A stretch of DNA of 64,000 bases from Oscillospiraceae bacterium (GCA_015064635.1 SVRV01000001.1:62001-126000), one strand, 5' to 3'; counted from the stretch's first letter, positions 29,012 to 38,810 are shown. The notes: generated from the sequence alone by a model not told the origin. Numbers and translations are program-made.

Positions 29012-29138
29012 ATTTCTCCTAAAATATCAAAAATCGAGATGAAAAATCTCAAAATCGGTATGAAATTTGCAAAAAATCGTAATATAATTGTACTGCATTT
29101 TAAAGTTAAAGTCAATACTTTGAAACAAAGAGGTCTTT

Positions 29139-30506
29139 ATGGCAAATAATAAAACTAATTTGTGTGAGGGGCCACTGACAAAGCAAGTAATATCCTTTGT
29201 AATTCCCATATTATTGCTTGGATTTTTACAACAGCTATTCAATGCGGCTGACGTAGTGCTTGCAGGCCATCTCAGTACAAGCGGAAGTGATGCCGTTGCG
29301 GCGGTGGGGGTAACCAATCCTCTTCGAAGTCTGTTGGTCAGCTTTTTTATGGGATGCTCTACGGGTAGTGCCGTTACCGTCAGTCACGCAATCGGGGCAA
29401 GAAATAAGAAGGATATCAAAGATTCCGTACATACAGCAATGCTTTTGTCGGTGATTATTGGCGGATTACTGACGGTTGTGGGAGTTGCCTCCTCCGGGGC
29501 GTTATTAAAGGCAATGTCAACTCCCGAAGCTATTTTACCTCAATCAAAAATATATTTGCAGACTCATTTCATGACGATGATTCCATCCATGGTATATAAT
29601 TTCGGTGCAGCGCTTTTACGTGCTAACGGGGAAACTCAAAAACCGCTTTACTATTATCTGGTCACCGCACCCGTAAAGCTTGTGCTGACGGTGCTTTTCC
29701 TGCTGGTGTTCAAGCTTGACCTTGTGGGTATCTCTCTTGCTACTCTTGTATCCCAATCTCTTGCGGCGTTTCTGGTTGTAAATTCTCTTGTAAAAAGCGA
29801 TAGAGATATCAAGCTCTCACTGCGCGATCTGAGGATTACAAAAAAGCCGATGGTAAAAATATTAAAGTTGGGCATCCCTACGGGTATACAGTCCTCTACC
29901 TATTCTCTGTCGAGCGTTGTAATACAGTCCTCGGTTAATTCACTTTCCCATCTGACAGGCTTTATTACAGGTAACGCCGCAGCTTACAGCATCGAAAATT
30001 TCGCCGAAATTGTCACCGGTGCTTATCTGCAGGTTTCCATGAGCTTTGTCGGTCAAAACGTTGGCGCAAGGAATTATAAAAGAGCAAAAAAGGCGTATAT
30101 GTGCGCAATAGCTCTTTGTACGCTGACAGTGGTTATATTGTCGGCCATTGTAATCGGATTTGCAAAGCCCTTGCTGAGCCTTTACATTAAAAATTCCAAA
30201 GAAGCGATTTATTGGGGCACGGTGAGAATTTTGTTCATCTTTGGTCCGATGATAATCCAAGGCTTTATGGATACTACCTCGGGTGCTTTACGAGGCTTGG
30301 GCGTGTCTATTTCCAATACGGTAATATCGCTCCTTGGTATATGCGGATTCAGAATAGCTTGGTGTATGACCGTTTTCCAAATTCCTCAATATCATACTCC
30401 TCAAGCTTTGTTTATAGCTTATCCCATTTCTTGGGTAATAATTTCGGTTTTGCAGCTTGCAGTGTTCGTTGTGGTTTTTAATAAGCAAAAGAAAAATGCA
30501 AATTAA
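29139..30506 (+). CDS. MATE-family efflux transporter
   Basis: 12-TM style; FVIPILLLGFLQQLFNAADVVLAGHL...AAVGVTNPLRSLLVSFFMGCSTGSAV. Confidence 0.92.
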   Translation: MANNKTNLCEGPLTKQVISFVIPILLLGFLQQLFNAADVVLAGHLSTSGSDAVAAVGVTNPLRSLLVSFFMGCSTGSAVTVSHAIGARNKKDIKDSVHTAMLLSVIIGGLLTVVGVASSGALLKAMSTPEAILPQSKIYLQTHFMTMIPSMVYNFGAALLRANGETQKPLYYYLVTAPVKLVLTVLFLLVFKLDLVGISLATLVSQSLAAFLVVNSLVKSDRDIKLSLRDLRITKKPMVKILKLGIPTGIQSSTYSLSSVVIQSSVNSLSHLTGFITGNAAAYSIENFAEIVTGAYLQVSMSFVGQNVGARNYKRAKKAYMCAIALCTLTVVILSAIVIGFAKPLLSLYIKNSKEAIYWGTVRILFIFGPMIIQGFMDTTSGALRGLGVSISNTVISLLGICGFRIAWCMTVFQIPQYHTPQALFIAYPISWVIISVLQLAVFVVVFNKQKKNAN

Positions 30507-30605
30507 AATGGCACGCAAAACAAAGCTATCCCTCAAAATGGCTTTAAATACGCCGAAGACTCCTTTTCGTTTGAGCAGCTATAGCCGAGGAAAGAGCAAC
30601 GCGAA

Positions 30606-30635
30606 GCGGTGCATCGAATCCCGCCACTCCGACCA
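30606..30635 (+). pseudogene. tRNA 3'-end remnant (T-loop + acceptor + CCA)
   Basis: gcggtgcatcgaatcccgccactccgacca; last 11 nt (cactccgacca) identical to tRNA-Pro 3' end; no recognisable 5' half upstream. Confidence 0.7.
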
Positions 30636-30669
30636 GAAAAAAGCATCGACTTACGTCGGTGCTTTTTTC
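30636..30669 (+). terminator. Terminator following the tRNA remnant
   Basis: gaaaaaagcatcgac-ttac-gtcggtgcttttttc. Confidence 0.75.
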
Positions 30670-30755
30670 ATCCAATCAGAAGGATTGGCATGGAATCATG
30701 ACACAGTCATGCATGGCACCAACCATTCGGGTGCGCATTTCCTCCGTCATTTGAT

Positions 30756-33317
30756 TTATCCTATAATCTCTCTTATATTACGTTCCACATCGGTAAGCTC
30801 CGCAAGAAGTCCTCTTGCTGAAACTCGTATGGCACCGTTACCGAATATAATAAGCTGCTCCTGACAATCCGAGGTTGCAACACGGACACGGTGATTCTTT
30901 GCAAGCTCATGGGACACCTTTTCAATGTAGGTATCTGCGGTTTCCGCTTCCTTTGTATATACTACCGTAATTCCGCCCACTTTCTCGGTCTCGCCGTGGT
31001 TACGCTTAACCTTATATGCATCAAACACCACGATAACATCACAGTCGCAAAAGCCTCTGTAATTGGAAAGTCTGTCGCAAAGCACCGTTCTTGCAAGGTC
31101 GAGACTTTTTTCTGACATGGCACGAAGGTCATCCCAGCTATAAATTATATTGTATCCGTCCACCAAAAGGTATTCGGAGCCTGTATACGCTTTACTGACG
31201 GGAGATGGCTTTGGCTTTGGTGTCGGCAGCTTTGCCTTCACTTTTTTTCTCGTATTGAAGTTTCTCTCTTTTATCGGGCCGTAGGTGCGCTCGAATATGC
31301 GCATCAGCTCCTCGTCATCGGCAACCGCACGCATATATCTCTCGGCGCGTGCTGACAGCTCTTCTTCGGTTTCGTCCGATATATCAACACCGCTGTCAAG
31401 ATGCTTGTAGCTCTCCACCTCATACCAGGGCACTGTAAAGCCCGCACCATGGTCGCAAAAAACCGAATCGGCAGTATTTCCCACATCTCTGTCAGCATCG
31501 TAGCCGCATTCGGCAATAACAGCCTCGGGCTCGGTACATTCCTCGTATCCTTTAAGGGACGTAAAAAGCTTTCCCGCCCCCTTTGTATACCCGATGATGT
31601 CACGGTGATAGCCTCGCATTTTAGATACGGGAGCACTTCCCGAAAGCATCGAAACGCCATCCTCAAGCTCGGGTTCACCGAAGCGTCCACCCATTGCGGA
31701 AATATCCGTCATTGCACGTCCGATGCATTCGGAGGGCACCTCGAGACGAAAATCATACCAGGGCTCAAGTATAACAGACTCCGCCATTCGAAGTCCCTGT
31801 CTTACTGCGCGCCAGGTGGCTTGACGGAAGTCACCGCCCTCGGTGTGCTTCAGGTGCGACCTTCCCGCAATAAGAGTAATTTTCATATCTGTTATAGGTG
31901 AGCCGGTCAGCGCACCTATATGATTCTTTTCGTAGAGATGTGACACCACAAGACGCCTGAAATGACCTTCCAGTCCGCAATCTCTGTCGGCATCGAATAC
32001 AAGTCCCGCGCCTCTTTCAAGAGGCTCTATCAAAAGCTGTACCTCCGCATAATGGCGCAAGGGTTCATAATGTCCTATTCCCACAATTGCGCGGCGTACA
32101 GTTTCGCGGTAAGCAATAGAACCGTCGCTGAAGGTAATGTTCATTGAAAAACGCTGTGCAATCACACGTGTCAGCACCTCAAGCTGAACCTCGCCCATGA
32201 TACCAAAGTATATTTCGCCCTTTTGCTCGTTGTACATAACGTGAAGGGCGGGCTCTTCCTCTTCAAGCTCACGGAATTTTATAAGAGCGGTGTGTGCATC
32301 CACTCCATCGGGTAAGTCCACCCGGTAGGAAAGCACCGGTTCAAGGTGCACTGCGCCGCAGTCCTTTTCCTCACCAAGTCCCATTCCCGCATAGGCGCTT
32401 GTAATCCCCGTCAGTGCACAGACAGTACCCGCTGTCACCTCATTCACTGTTTTATACTTTTCACCCGAATAAATACGGATGGTATTTATTTTCTCCTCGG
32501 TGACACTTCCGTCAAAATGCTTTAACGTCAAGCTATCCTTTACATGAAGAACACCACCTGTGAGCTTTATGTGTACAATGGGCTCGTTTTTATCACGGGT
32601 AATTTTATAGACCTTTGCTCCGAACTTATCGGAATAATCGGGTGTATGAACGTATTTTGCAACACCCTCAAGAAGCATTTCAACGCCCTTGCCGTGGAGT
32701 GCCGAGCCGAAATAACAAGGAAAAAGTCGTCTCGTGGAAATAGCCTCCGAAATATCCCTGTCTGAAAACTCTTCTCCCGAAATAAAGCTCTCCATCAATG
32801 CCTCGGAGCACATTGCAAGCTCTTCACGGTGCTTTTCCAGAGCAAGTGCTCCTATATTTACAACTCCATCGCCCAGTCTTGAGCGAATATTACTGCATAC
32901 ATTTTCTTGCGGGAAGGAGGCAATATCCATTTTGTTCACAAAAATCACAGTGGGAATTCGGTATGCTTCAAGCAGTCGCCAAAGAGTAAGCGTGTGACTT
33001 TGAACTCCGTCGGTTCCGCTTATCACCAGTACCGCACAGTCAATTACTCTGAGCGCTCTTTCTGTTTCGGGTGAAAAATCGACATGCCCGGGTGTATCGA
33101 GCAGAGTGAACTCTGTATCTCCGTAAACAAAGGATGCCGAGCTTGAAAATATGGTTATCCCTCTGTCTCGCTCAATATCATTCGTATCCATATATGTGCT
33201 GCCCTTGTTTACAGAACCGAGACTTCTGACAATTCCCGATTTATACAGTATCGACTCGGACAGCGTGGTTTTTCCGCTGTCAACGTGTGCAATTATTCCA
33301 ATGGTAAGTTTCTTCAT
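30756..33317 (-). CDS. TetM/EF-G-like translational GTPase fused to C-terminal YacP/Rae1-like NYN domain
   Basis: MKKLTIGIIAHVDSGKTTLSESILYKSGIVRSLGSVNKGSTYMDTNDIERDRGITI (G1/G2), LLDTPGHVDF; C-terminus YLLVDGYNIIYSWDDLR...VIVVFDAYKVKRNHG..KEAETADTYIEKVSHEL...VATSDCQEQLIIFGNGAIRVS. Confidence 0.93.
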   Translation of the reverse strand: MKKLTIGIIAHVDSGKTTLSESILYKSGIVRSLGSVNKGSTYMDTNDIERDRGITIFSSSASFVYGDTEFTLLDTPGHVDFSPETERALRVIDCAVLVISGTDGVQSHTLTLWRLLEAYRIPTVIFVNKMDIASFPQENVCSNIRSRLGDGVVNIGALALEKHREELAMCSEALMESFISGEEFSDRDISEAISTRRLFPCYFGSALHGKGVEMLLEGVAKYVHTPDYSDKFGAKVYKITRDKNEPIVHIKLTGGVLHVKDSLTLKHFDGSVTEEKINTIRIYSGEKYKTVNEVTAGTVCALTGITSAYAGMGLGEEKDCGAVHLEPVLSYRVDLPDGVDAHTALIKFRELEEEEPALHVMYNEQKGEIYFGIMGEVQLEVLTRVIAQRFSMNITFSDGSIAYRETVRRAIVGIGHYEPLRHYAEVQLLIEPLERGAGLVFDADRDCGLEGHFRRLVVSHLYEKNHIGALTGSPITDMKITLIAGRSHLKHTEGGDFRQATWRAVRQGLRMAESVILEPWYDFRLEVPSECIGRAMTDISAMGGRFGEPELEDGVSMLSGSAPVSKMRGYHRDIIGYTKGAGKLFTSLKGYEECTEPEAVIAECGYDADRDVGNTADSVFCDHGAGFTVPWYEVESYKHLDSGVDISDETEEELSARAERYMRAVADDEELMRIFERTYGPIKERNFNTRKKVKAKLPTPKPKPSPVSKAYTGSEYLLVDGYNIIYSWDDLRAMSEKSLDLARTVLCDRLSNYRGFCDCDVIVVFDAYKVKRNHGETEKVGGITVVYTKEAETADTYIEKVSHELAKNHRVRVATSDCQEQLIIFGNGAIRVSARGLLAELTDVERNIREIIG

Positions 33318-33405
33318 TTCTGTGTTTCTTTCCTGATTTTTGTGGTTAGGCTTATTTTAACACATTTGTTCAGGTATGTCAAATTGTATAAAAGGATTGA
33401 AAGTA

Positions 33406-33434
33406 TTGCAATGAAAAATAAACTGTGATAAAAT
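33406..33434 (+). promoter_or_regulatory. SigA-like promoter
   Basis: TTGCAA-N17-TAAAAT upstream of 33467 gene. Confidence 0.5.
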
Positions 33435-33466
33435 AATTAGGCAAAAGTATAGAAAAGGAGACAGCC

Positions 33467-34069
33467 ATGAGTGATTTTGAAAAGCTTCATTCCGGAGAGC
33501 TTTATTTGCCAGGAGATGAGGAAATAATGAAAGAGCAACTGAAGTGTCTGGAAAAGCTGTATGATTTTAACAATACTCGTCCGTCGGAATCGGATAAGAG
33601 GGAAAAGCTTCTCAAAGAAATGTTTGCCGAAATCGGAGATGGGTGCTATATAGAGCCTCCGCTTCACGCAAACTGGGGCGGAAGGCATGTGCATTTTGGA
33701 AAAAATGTATATGCAAATTTTAATTTGACCTTGGTTGACGACACGCATATAACCGTCGGAGACCACACAATGCTCGGCCCCAACGTTACAATAGCCTCTG
33801 CCGGTCACCCGATATTAACCGAGCTTCGAGAAAAAGCATATCAATATAACGCATCGGTCAGAATCGGAAGAAACTGCTGGATTGGTGCGGGAGTTATAAT
33901 CGTTCCGGGAATTACCATAGGCGACAATACCGTTATAGGCGCAGGAAGTGTTGTTACAAAGGATATTCCCGAAAATGTAGTTGCTGTAGGAAATCCATGC
34001 CGCATTCTCAGAGAAATCAATGAGCATGACAAAGAATACTATTTCAAGGACAAAAAAATCAATTTGTAA
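33467..34069 (+). CDS. Sugar O-acetyltransferase (maltose/galactoside acetyltransferase family)
   Basis: LYLPGDEEIMKEQLKCLEKLYDFNNTRPSE...IGRNCWIGAGVIIVPGITIGDNTVIGAGSVVTKDIPENVVAVGNPCR hexapeptide repeats. Confidence 0.93.
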   Translation: MSDFEKLHSGELYLPGDEEIMKEQLKCLEKLYDFNNTRPSESDKREKLLKEMFAEIGDGCYIEPPLHANWGGRHVHFGKNVYANFNLTLVDDTHITVGDHTMLGPNVTIASAGHPILTELREKAYQYNASVRIGRNCWIGAGVIIVPGITIGDNTVIGAGSVVTKDIPENVVAVGNPCRILREINEHDKEYYFKDKKINL

Positions 34070-34283
34070 AAAAGTCGCCTTGCTGACGCTCACGAATTTA
34101 ATAGTTTGACTTTATTTGTTATAAGCAAATTGCGATGCAAATTCCTATATAATAAAAAATGCTTTTCGACCATAAGAAAAAAAGCTACCTAAATTATTCA
34201 TTAGCGAAGCGACTTCATTATTCATTATTCGTTAAAAATCCACTTTCGATAAATGAATAATGAATAGTGAATAATACAAACAA

Positions 34284-34315
34284 AAATCCGCCTTCTATCG
34301 AATGCGGATTTTGTT
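34284..34315. terminator. Terminator hairpin
   Basis: aaaaatccgccttctatcgaatgcggatttt. Confidence 0.6.
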
Positions 34316-34384
34316 ATGGGTTATAGCCCCATCAAAGCTTTTATTGGATTTTTAGTATATGGTATAAAGTAACGTTCTACACCT

Positions 34385-37369
34385 TTATTCTGTTCTGAGT
34401 GCTACAACGGGGTCCTTCTTAGCGGCACTTCTTGAGGGGATAATTCCCGAGAAGAGAGTGAGTATAACGCTTATAAGGATAAGCACACATGCCGTTGAAA
34501 TGGGAAGGTATGCACTGAGATTTGTAATTCCGGTAAGTGCATGAATTATTGCATTGATGGGAATGCAAAGTCCGTAGGTTACCAGAACACCAAGCAATCC
34601 CGCCGCAAAACCAATCAAAATGGTTTCGGCATTGAACATAGTGGATACATCTCTCTTTGAAGCACCGATTGCTCTGAGAATACCGATTTCCTTTGTTCTT
34701 TCCTGAACCGAGATAAGAGTTATAACGCCTATCATTATTGAGGATACAATGAGCGATATTGCCACAAAAGCTATAAGAACGTAGGTAATCGTGTTAATTA
34801 TCGTTGTGATAGAGGACATCATTATGCCGATATAGTCAATATATTTGATTTTGGAAACCTCATCCACGCCGTTATTGTACTCGTCAATTGTTTCCTCTAT
34901 AATGTCCTTGTTTTCAAAGCTTGAAGCAAAAAGATTTATCTTGGAGGGAATGTCACGGTCAACATATCCAAGCTTTCTGATGTTAAGCTCATAATTGGAA
35001 TCTGAGAAATCCATTACCGCATCGTACCACGAGGTAATTACTTCGGTATTCGAGGTTTCAATCAACTGAGTCAGCATTGCCGACAGCTGTTCTGCGGGAA
35101 TTTGCGAAAGCTGTGTCGCAACCTCTGCAGCATATTGCATTTTCACCTGTTCGGCAAACATGGATGCCATAAAGGAGTTCAAATCCTTATCCGACATTGC
35201 CGAAACGTACTGTGAAACCTCCTCGGATGTGCTTCCCATTTCGGAAACGAGTATTTGAATGAGAGTATTCTCTATTTCCTCTCTCTTCATAACACCAAGC
35301 ATTCCCTCTACCTGAGAGATTACAAATGCTTCCTCGGGAATGGATTGTACCTTTATATAAAGTTCTGCTTTTTCGCTTTCGTTTAATGTTGAAACATATT
35401 TCTTAAATTCGCTTTCCTTGATTTCGGGCGTATTAGCCGAGGAATCACGGAAGGGCTTACCTGTGAATATATCCTTGCCGGGATTATCAAGCTGTGCATT
35501 GATTGCGGGAAGTGACTTTGACTGCTCAATAATATAATCTGTCAAAAGAGACGTATACGCAATAGAGCCGGTGAGCATATGAGCTTCGCTTGATTCATTG
35601 GGACGAATGATACCTACCACTTTAAGGGGAATAGCATTGCTGTAAAGATATCTGATACCTGCCTCGGTATTTCTCATGTCGGTATATACACCGCTTGCTT
35701 CATCAAAAGAATAGCACGAAGCGTTGAGAACTACTCTGTATTCCTTGCTCTTTATCTCCTCGTAGCTCCACTTGTTCATGTTACGTTCAAGGGATGTCTG
35801 CTCTGTTGCCGCACGAACTATATTTGCCATTTCCTCCTCGGAGGTAAGACCGAGAGCATAAAGGGTAACGTCGTCCAGCTCATTGTTTTTATCAAGTACA
35901 AGAACTATCTCGTCATAGCTATTAGGCCAGTCTCCCGAAACAAGCTCGTACTGGTCCTTTACAAGAGAGCTTACTGCAGAGCCGTCCTTGCCGGGAAGCA
36001 TTTCCTGCCACAGCTTCATACCGCCCATGTTTGCAAACATACCCATAGCCGAGCCGCCCGTTGCCATCTGGTCACGTGCCGCTATCATTGAAGAAAAGTC
36101 TATTCCCATATACTTCAGTGCCAATTCCTGAAGAAGTGTTTCGGTATCGGAATAAACTATCTTTCCGTCGGGTCCTTCGGTATATACCGTAAGATTGAAA
36201 TCATAGCCATACTGAACACCGCTGAGTGCCTCGGAAAGCTTTGATTCGGGGTCGTTCTTTTTGTCCTCTATGAAGGTCTTAAAGGATTTTAAATCGTTCT
36301 CCTCCGCTTCAAGACTGTTCATGGATTCTATAATATTGTAAACCGCAGGCTTTACGTAAACTGCATCCAGCTTGTGGTCAACCTCCTCGGAGGACATACC
36401 CATAAAGGTCTCCATAAGAGATGACATATCAACAACAGAGGATTCAACGGTCAAAGGATAGGATGAAAGAGTATTTTCCTGAACCTCGTCTATATACGTT
36501 GTAAAGCCCTTTGAAAGTGCATAAATAAGTGCAATACCTATAATACCGATTGATCCTGCAAAGGCTGTGAGAAAAGTTCTGCCCTTCTTTGTAAACAGAT
36601 TTTTAAGGGAAAGTCCAAAGGATGTCTTAAGGGACATAGAAGGCTTCTTGGCATTACTTATAGGCTGACCTTGTTCTTCTTTTTCCTCCGAATCAATAGG
36701 TCTTGAGTCATCCGTTATTCTTCCGTCCAGCATTTTTATGATTCTGGTGGAATATGTTTCGGCAAGATCGGGGTTATGGGTAACCATTATTACAAGTCTG
36801 TCTCGGGAAACCTCCTTGAGAATCTCCATAATCTGCAAGCTTGTTTCAGTGTCAAGAGCGCCTGTCGGCTCATCGGCAAGAATTATATCAGGGTTGTTTA
36901 CAAGAGCTCTTGCAATTGCAACTCTCTGCATCTGACCGCCCGACATTTCGGAAGGACGCTTGTATATCTGCTCAGAAAGTCCCACATCTTCAAGTACCTT
37001 TTTTGCTCTCGCACGGCGTTCAGCCTTGCCCACACCCGAAAGGGTGAGCGCAAGCTCAACATTTTGCAAAACCGTCTGATGAGGTATCAGATTGTAGCTT
37101 TGGAAAACAAAGCCTATGGAGTGATTTCTGTAAGTATCCCAGTTTCTGTCATTGAATTTCTTTGTGGATTCCCCATTTATAATGAGGTCGCCCTCTGTAT
37201 ACTGGTCAAGTCCTCCAATGATGTTAAGCATTGTAGTTTTTCCGCATCCCGAAGGACCGAGAATAGAAACGAACTCACTTTCACGGAATTTCAGGTTAAT
37301 TCCCTTGAGTGCCTCAACCTCTCCGTTTCCAGCGGGGTAAACTTTCTTTATGTTTCTGAGTTCCAGCAT
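34385..37369 (-). CDS. ABC transporter, fused ATP-binding and FtsX-type permease protein
   Basis: MLELRNIKKVYPAGNGEVEALKGINL..GPSGCGKTTMLNIIGG..SGGQMQRVAIARAL..ILADEPTGALD plus C-terminal FtsX-like TM region; internal Met at 37369 preferred to the track start 37438. Confidence 0.92.
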   Translation of the reverse strand: MLELRNIKKVYPAGNGEVEALKGINLKFRESEFVSILGPSGCGKTTMLNIIGGLDQYTEGDLIINGESTKKFNDRNWDTYRNHSIGFVFQSYNLIPHQTVLQNVELALTLSGVGKAERRARAKKVLEDVGLSEQIYKRPSEMSGGQMQRVAIARALVNNPDIILADEPTGALDTETSLQIMEILKEVSRDRLVIMVTHNPDLAETYSTRIIKMLDGRITDDSRPIDSEEKEEQGQPISNAKKPSMSLKTSFGLSLKNLFTKKGRTFLTAFAGSIGIIGIALIYALSKGFTTYIDEVQENTLSSYPLTVESSVVDMSSLMETFMGMSSEEVDHKLDAVYVKPAVYNIIESMNSLEAEENDLKSFKTFIEDKKNDPESKLSEALSGVQYGYDFNLTVYTEGPDGKIVYSDTETLLQELALKYMGIDFSSMIAARDQMATGGSAMGMFANMGGMKLWQEMLPGKDGSAVSSLVKDQYELVSGDWPNSYDEIVLVLDKNNELDDVTLYALGLTSEEEMANIVRAATEQTSLERNMNKWSYEEIKSKEYRVVLNASCYSFDEASGVYTDMRNTEAGIRYLYSNAIPLKVVGIIRPNESSEAHMLTGSIAYTSLLTDYIIEQSKSLPAINAQLDNPGKDIFTGKPFRDSSANTPEIKESEFKKYVSTLNESEKAELYIKVQSIPEEAFVISQVEGMLGVMKREEIENTLIQILVSEMGSTSEEVSQYVSAMSDKDLNSFMASMFAEQVKMQYAAEVATQLSQIPAEQLSAMLTQLIETSNTEVITSWYDAVMDFSDSNYELNIRKLGYVDRDIPSKINLFASSFENKDIIEETIDEYNNGVDEVSKIKYIDYIGIMMSSITTIINTITYVLIAFVAISLIVSSIMIGVITLISVQERTKEIGILRAIGASKRDVSTMFNAETILIGFAAGLLGVLVTYGLCIPINAIIHALTGITNLSAYLPISTACVLILISVILTLFSGIIPSRSAAKKDPVVALRTE

Positions 37370-37475
37370 TAATTTGCCGCCTTTCAATAAAAAATACACA
37401 TTTATTTTATTATGTCCATATTTTGAATACATTACCAAATTATAAATATTTTGTTAAGTGTTTTCCGGAATTCTA

Positions 37476-37504
37476 TTGACTTTTAACAGTAAAAACTATA
37501 TACT
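37476..37504 (+). promoter_or_regulatory. SigA-type promoter
   Basis: TTGACT-N17-TATACT. Confidence 0.6.
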
Positions 37505-37529
37505 AAAAAAGAAAGGATGTGTGATAAAA

Positions 37530-38171
37530 ATGAAGATACTTTTTCAGGGAGACAGCATCACAGATGCAGGCAGAGACAGAGATAATTTTCATGATTTGGG
37601 ATACGGATATCCTAAATACGCCGCTGAACTTATAAAGAAGAATTATCCGGATATAGAGTTTGAATTCATTGACCTTGGAATCAGCGGACATCAGACCAAG
37701 GATTTACTCGCAAGACTTGAAAGTGATTTTATAGATATTCAACCGGACATAGTTTCCATACTTATCGGTATTAACGACGTATGGCATCATGCCGCCGAGC
37801 GTGACTGGATACCCGGTGAGGTGTTTGAAGAACGTTACCGCACAATTCTCACCGCAATAAAAGAGCGTACAAATGCGAAAATAATGATGCTCGAGCCCTT
37901 CCAGGGACCTGTTGAGGACAAGGAAATCTTCAGAATCGACCTCAATCCCAAGATAGACATTATAAGAAAGCTTGCCCGTGAATTTGCAGATGTTTATGTA
38001 CCTCTTGACGGACTTCTTGCATCAAAATTCATAAAGGAAAACCATCGTGATTACCTCTATGACGGTGTGCACCCCGCAAACGGACAGAACAGTCCCTCAA
38101 CCAAGGGCGCAGAGTATATCGGAAGTGTTTATGCGGAATACATAAAGGAAATAATTGACGAAATAAAATAA
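37530..38171 (+). CDS. SGNH/GDSL hydrolase
   Basis: MKILFQGDSITDAGRDRDN..YPKYAAELI..VSILIGINDVWH..DGVHPANG; ATG 37530 with AAGGATG RBS. Confidence 0.9.
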   Translation: MKILFQGDSITDAGRDRDNFHDLGYGYPKYAAELIKKNYPDIEFEFIDLGISGHQTKDLLARLESDFIDIQPDIVSILIGINDVWHHAAERDWIPGEVFEERYRTILTAIKERTNAKIMMLEPFQGPVEDKEIFRIDLNPKIDIIRKLAREFADVYVPLDGLLASKFIKENHRDYLYDGVHPANGQNSPSTKGAEYIGSVYAEYIKEIIDEIK

Positions 38172-38172
38172 T

Positions 38173-38199
38173 TTAAGGGGCGGATTCTCCGCCCCTTAA
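38173..38199 (+). terminator. Terminator
   Basis: ttaaggggcgga-ttc-tccgccccttaa. Confidence 0.75.
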
Positions 38200-38237
38200 A
38201 ACTGTCAAAAAATACCACACTGCAAAAAATCCGTCCC

Positions 38238-38462
38238 TTATTCTTCGGGAGGAATAAACTCAAGTACATCCTCTATCTTGCAGTTAAAAACCGTGCATAT
38301 TCTTGCAAGAACATCTGTATCAAGTCTTGTTACTTGGTTTTTACAATAATTATTTATTTGTGTCCGTTGCATCTCGGCTTTATGACTTAGCTTATTTTTG
38401 CTCATTCCCGATTTCTCTATAAGTTCGTCCAATTTTATTTTAATTTTTCCGTATTCACTCAT
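38238..38462 (-). CDS. XRE-type helix-turn-helix regulator
   Basis: IKIKLDELIEKSGMSKNKLSHKAEMQRTQINNYCKNQVTRLDTDVLARICTVFNCKIEDVLEF. Confidence 0.9.
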   Translation of the reverse strand: MSEYGKIKIKLDELIEKSGMSKNKLSHKAEMQRTQINNYCKNQVTRLDTDVLARICTVFNCKIEDVLEFIPPEE

Positions 38463-38482
38463 AATTTTTCCTCATATTTGTA

Positions 38483-38512
38483 TTGACAAATATATTATAA
38501 ACAAGTTATAAT
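38483..38512 (+). promoter_or_regulatory. SigA-type promoter with overlapping inverted repeat
   Basis: TTGACA-N18-TATAAT; atatttgt-attg-acaaatat (38474-38493) overlaps the -35. Confidence 0.6.
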
Positions 38513-38578
38513 AAAAAAGTAAGATGTGATATGTCTATTGAGACTTCTTGCACATATAAGAATAACGAGGAAATAAAA

Positions 38579-38776
38579 ATGGATAAAGTAGGAATAACCA
38601 AAGAAGTTGATAAACTTGGTAGAATAGTAATACCAAAAGATTTGCGTGATATGTTTATGATTAACAAAGAGGTAGAAATAATAGTTACAAGTGATGGAAT
38701 ACTTTTGCGAAATCCACAGTATATGCTAATAAAAAAAGCATCTCTTGCAAAAAGTACGGATTATAAGCATATGTAA
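38579..38776 (+). CDS. AbrB/SpoVT-type DNA-binding protein
   Basis: MDKVGITKEVDKLGRIVIPKDLRDMFMINKEVEIIVTSDGILLR. Confidence 0.88.
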   Translation: MDKVGITKEVDKLGRIVIPKDLRDMFMINKEVEIIVTSDGILLRNPQYMLIKKASLAKSTDYKHM

Positions 38777-38806
38777 AAAAGAGTGCCGAAGCACTCTTTT
38801 TTACAT
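38771..38806. terminator. Bidirectional terminator
   Basis: atgtaaaaaagagtgccgaagcactcttttttacat. Confidence 0.8.
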
Positions 38807-38810
38807 ATAT

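Noticed and set aside
30756-33317. Call as a plain tetracycline-resistance gene
   Set aside because: The C-terminal NYN domain and lack of resistance-island context do not support assigning a tet(M)-type resistance gene by name.
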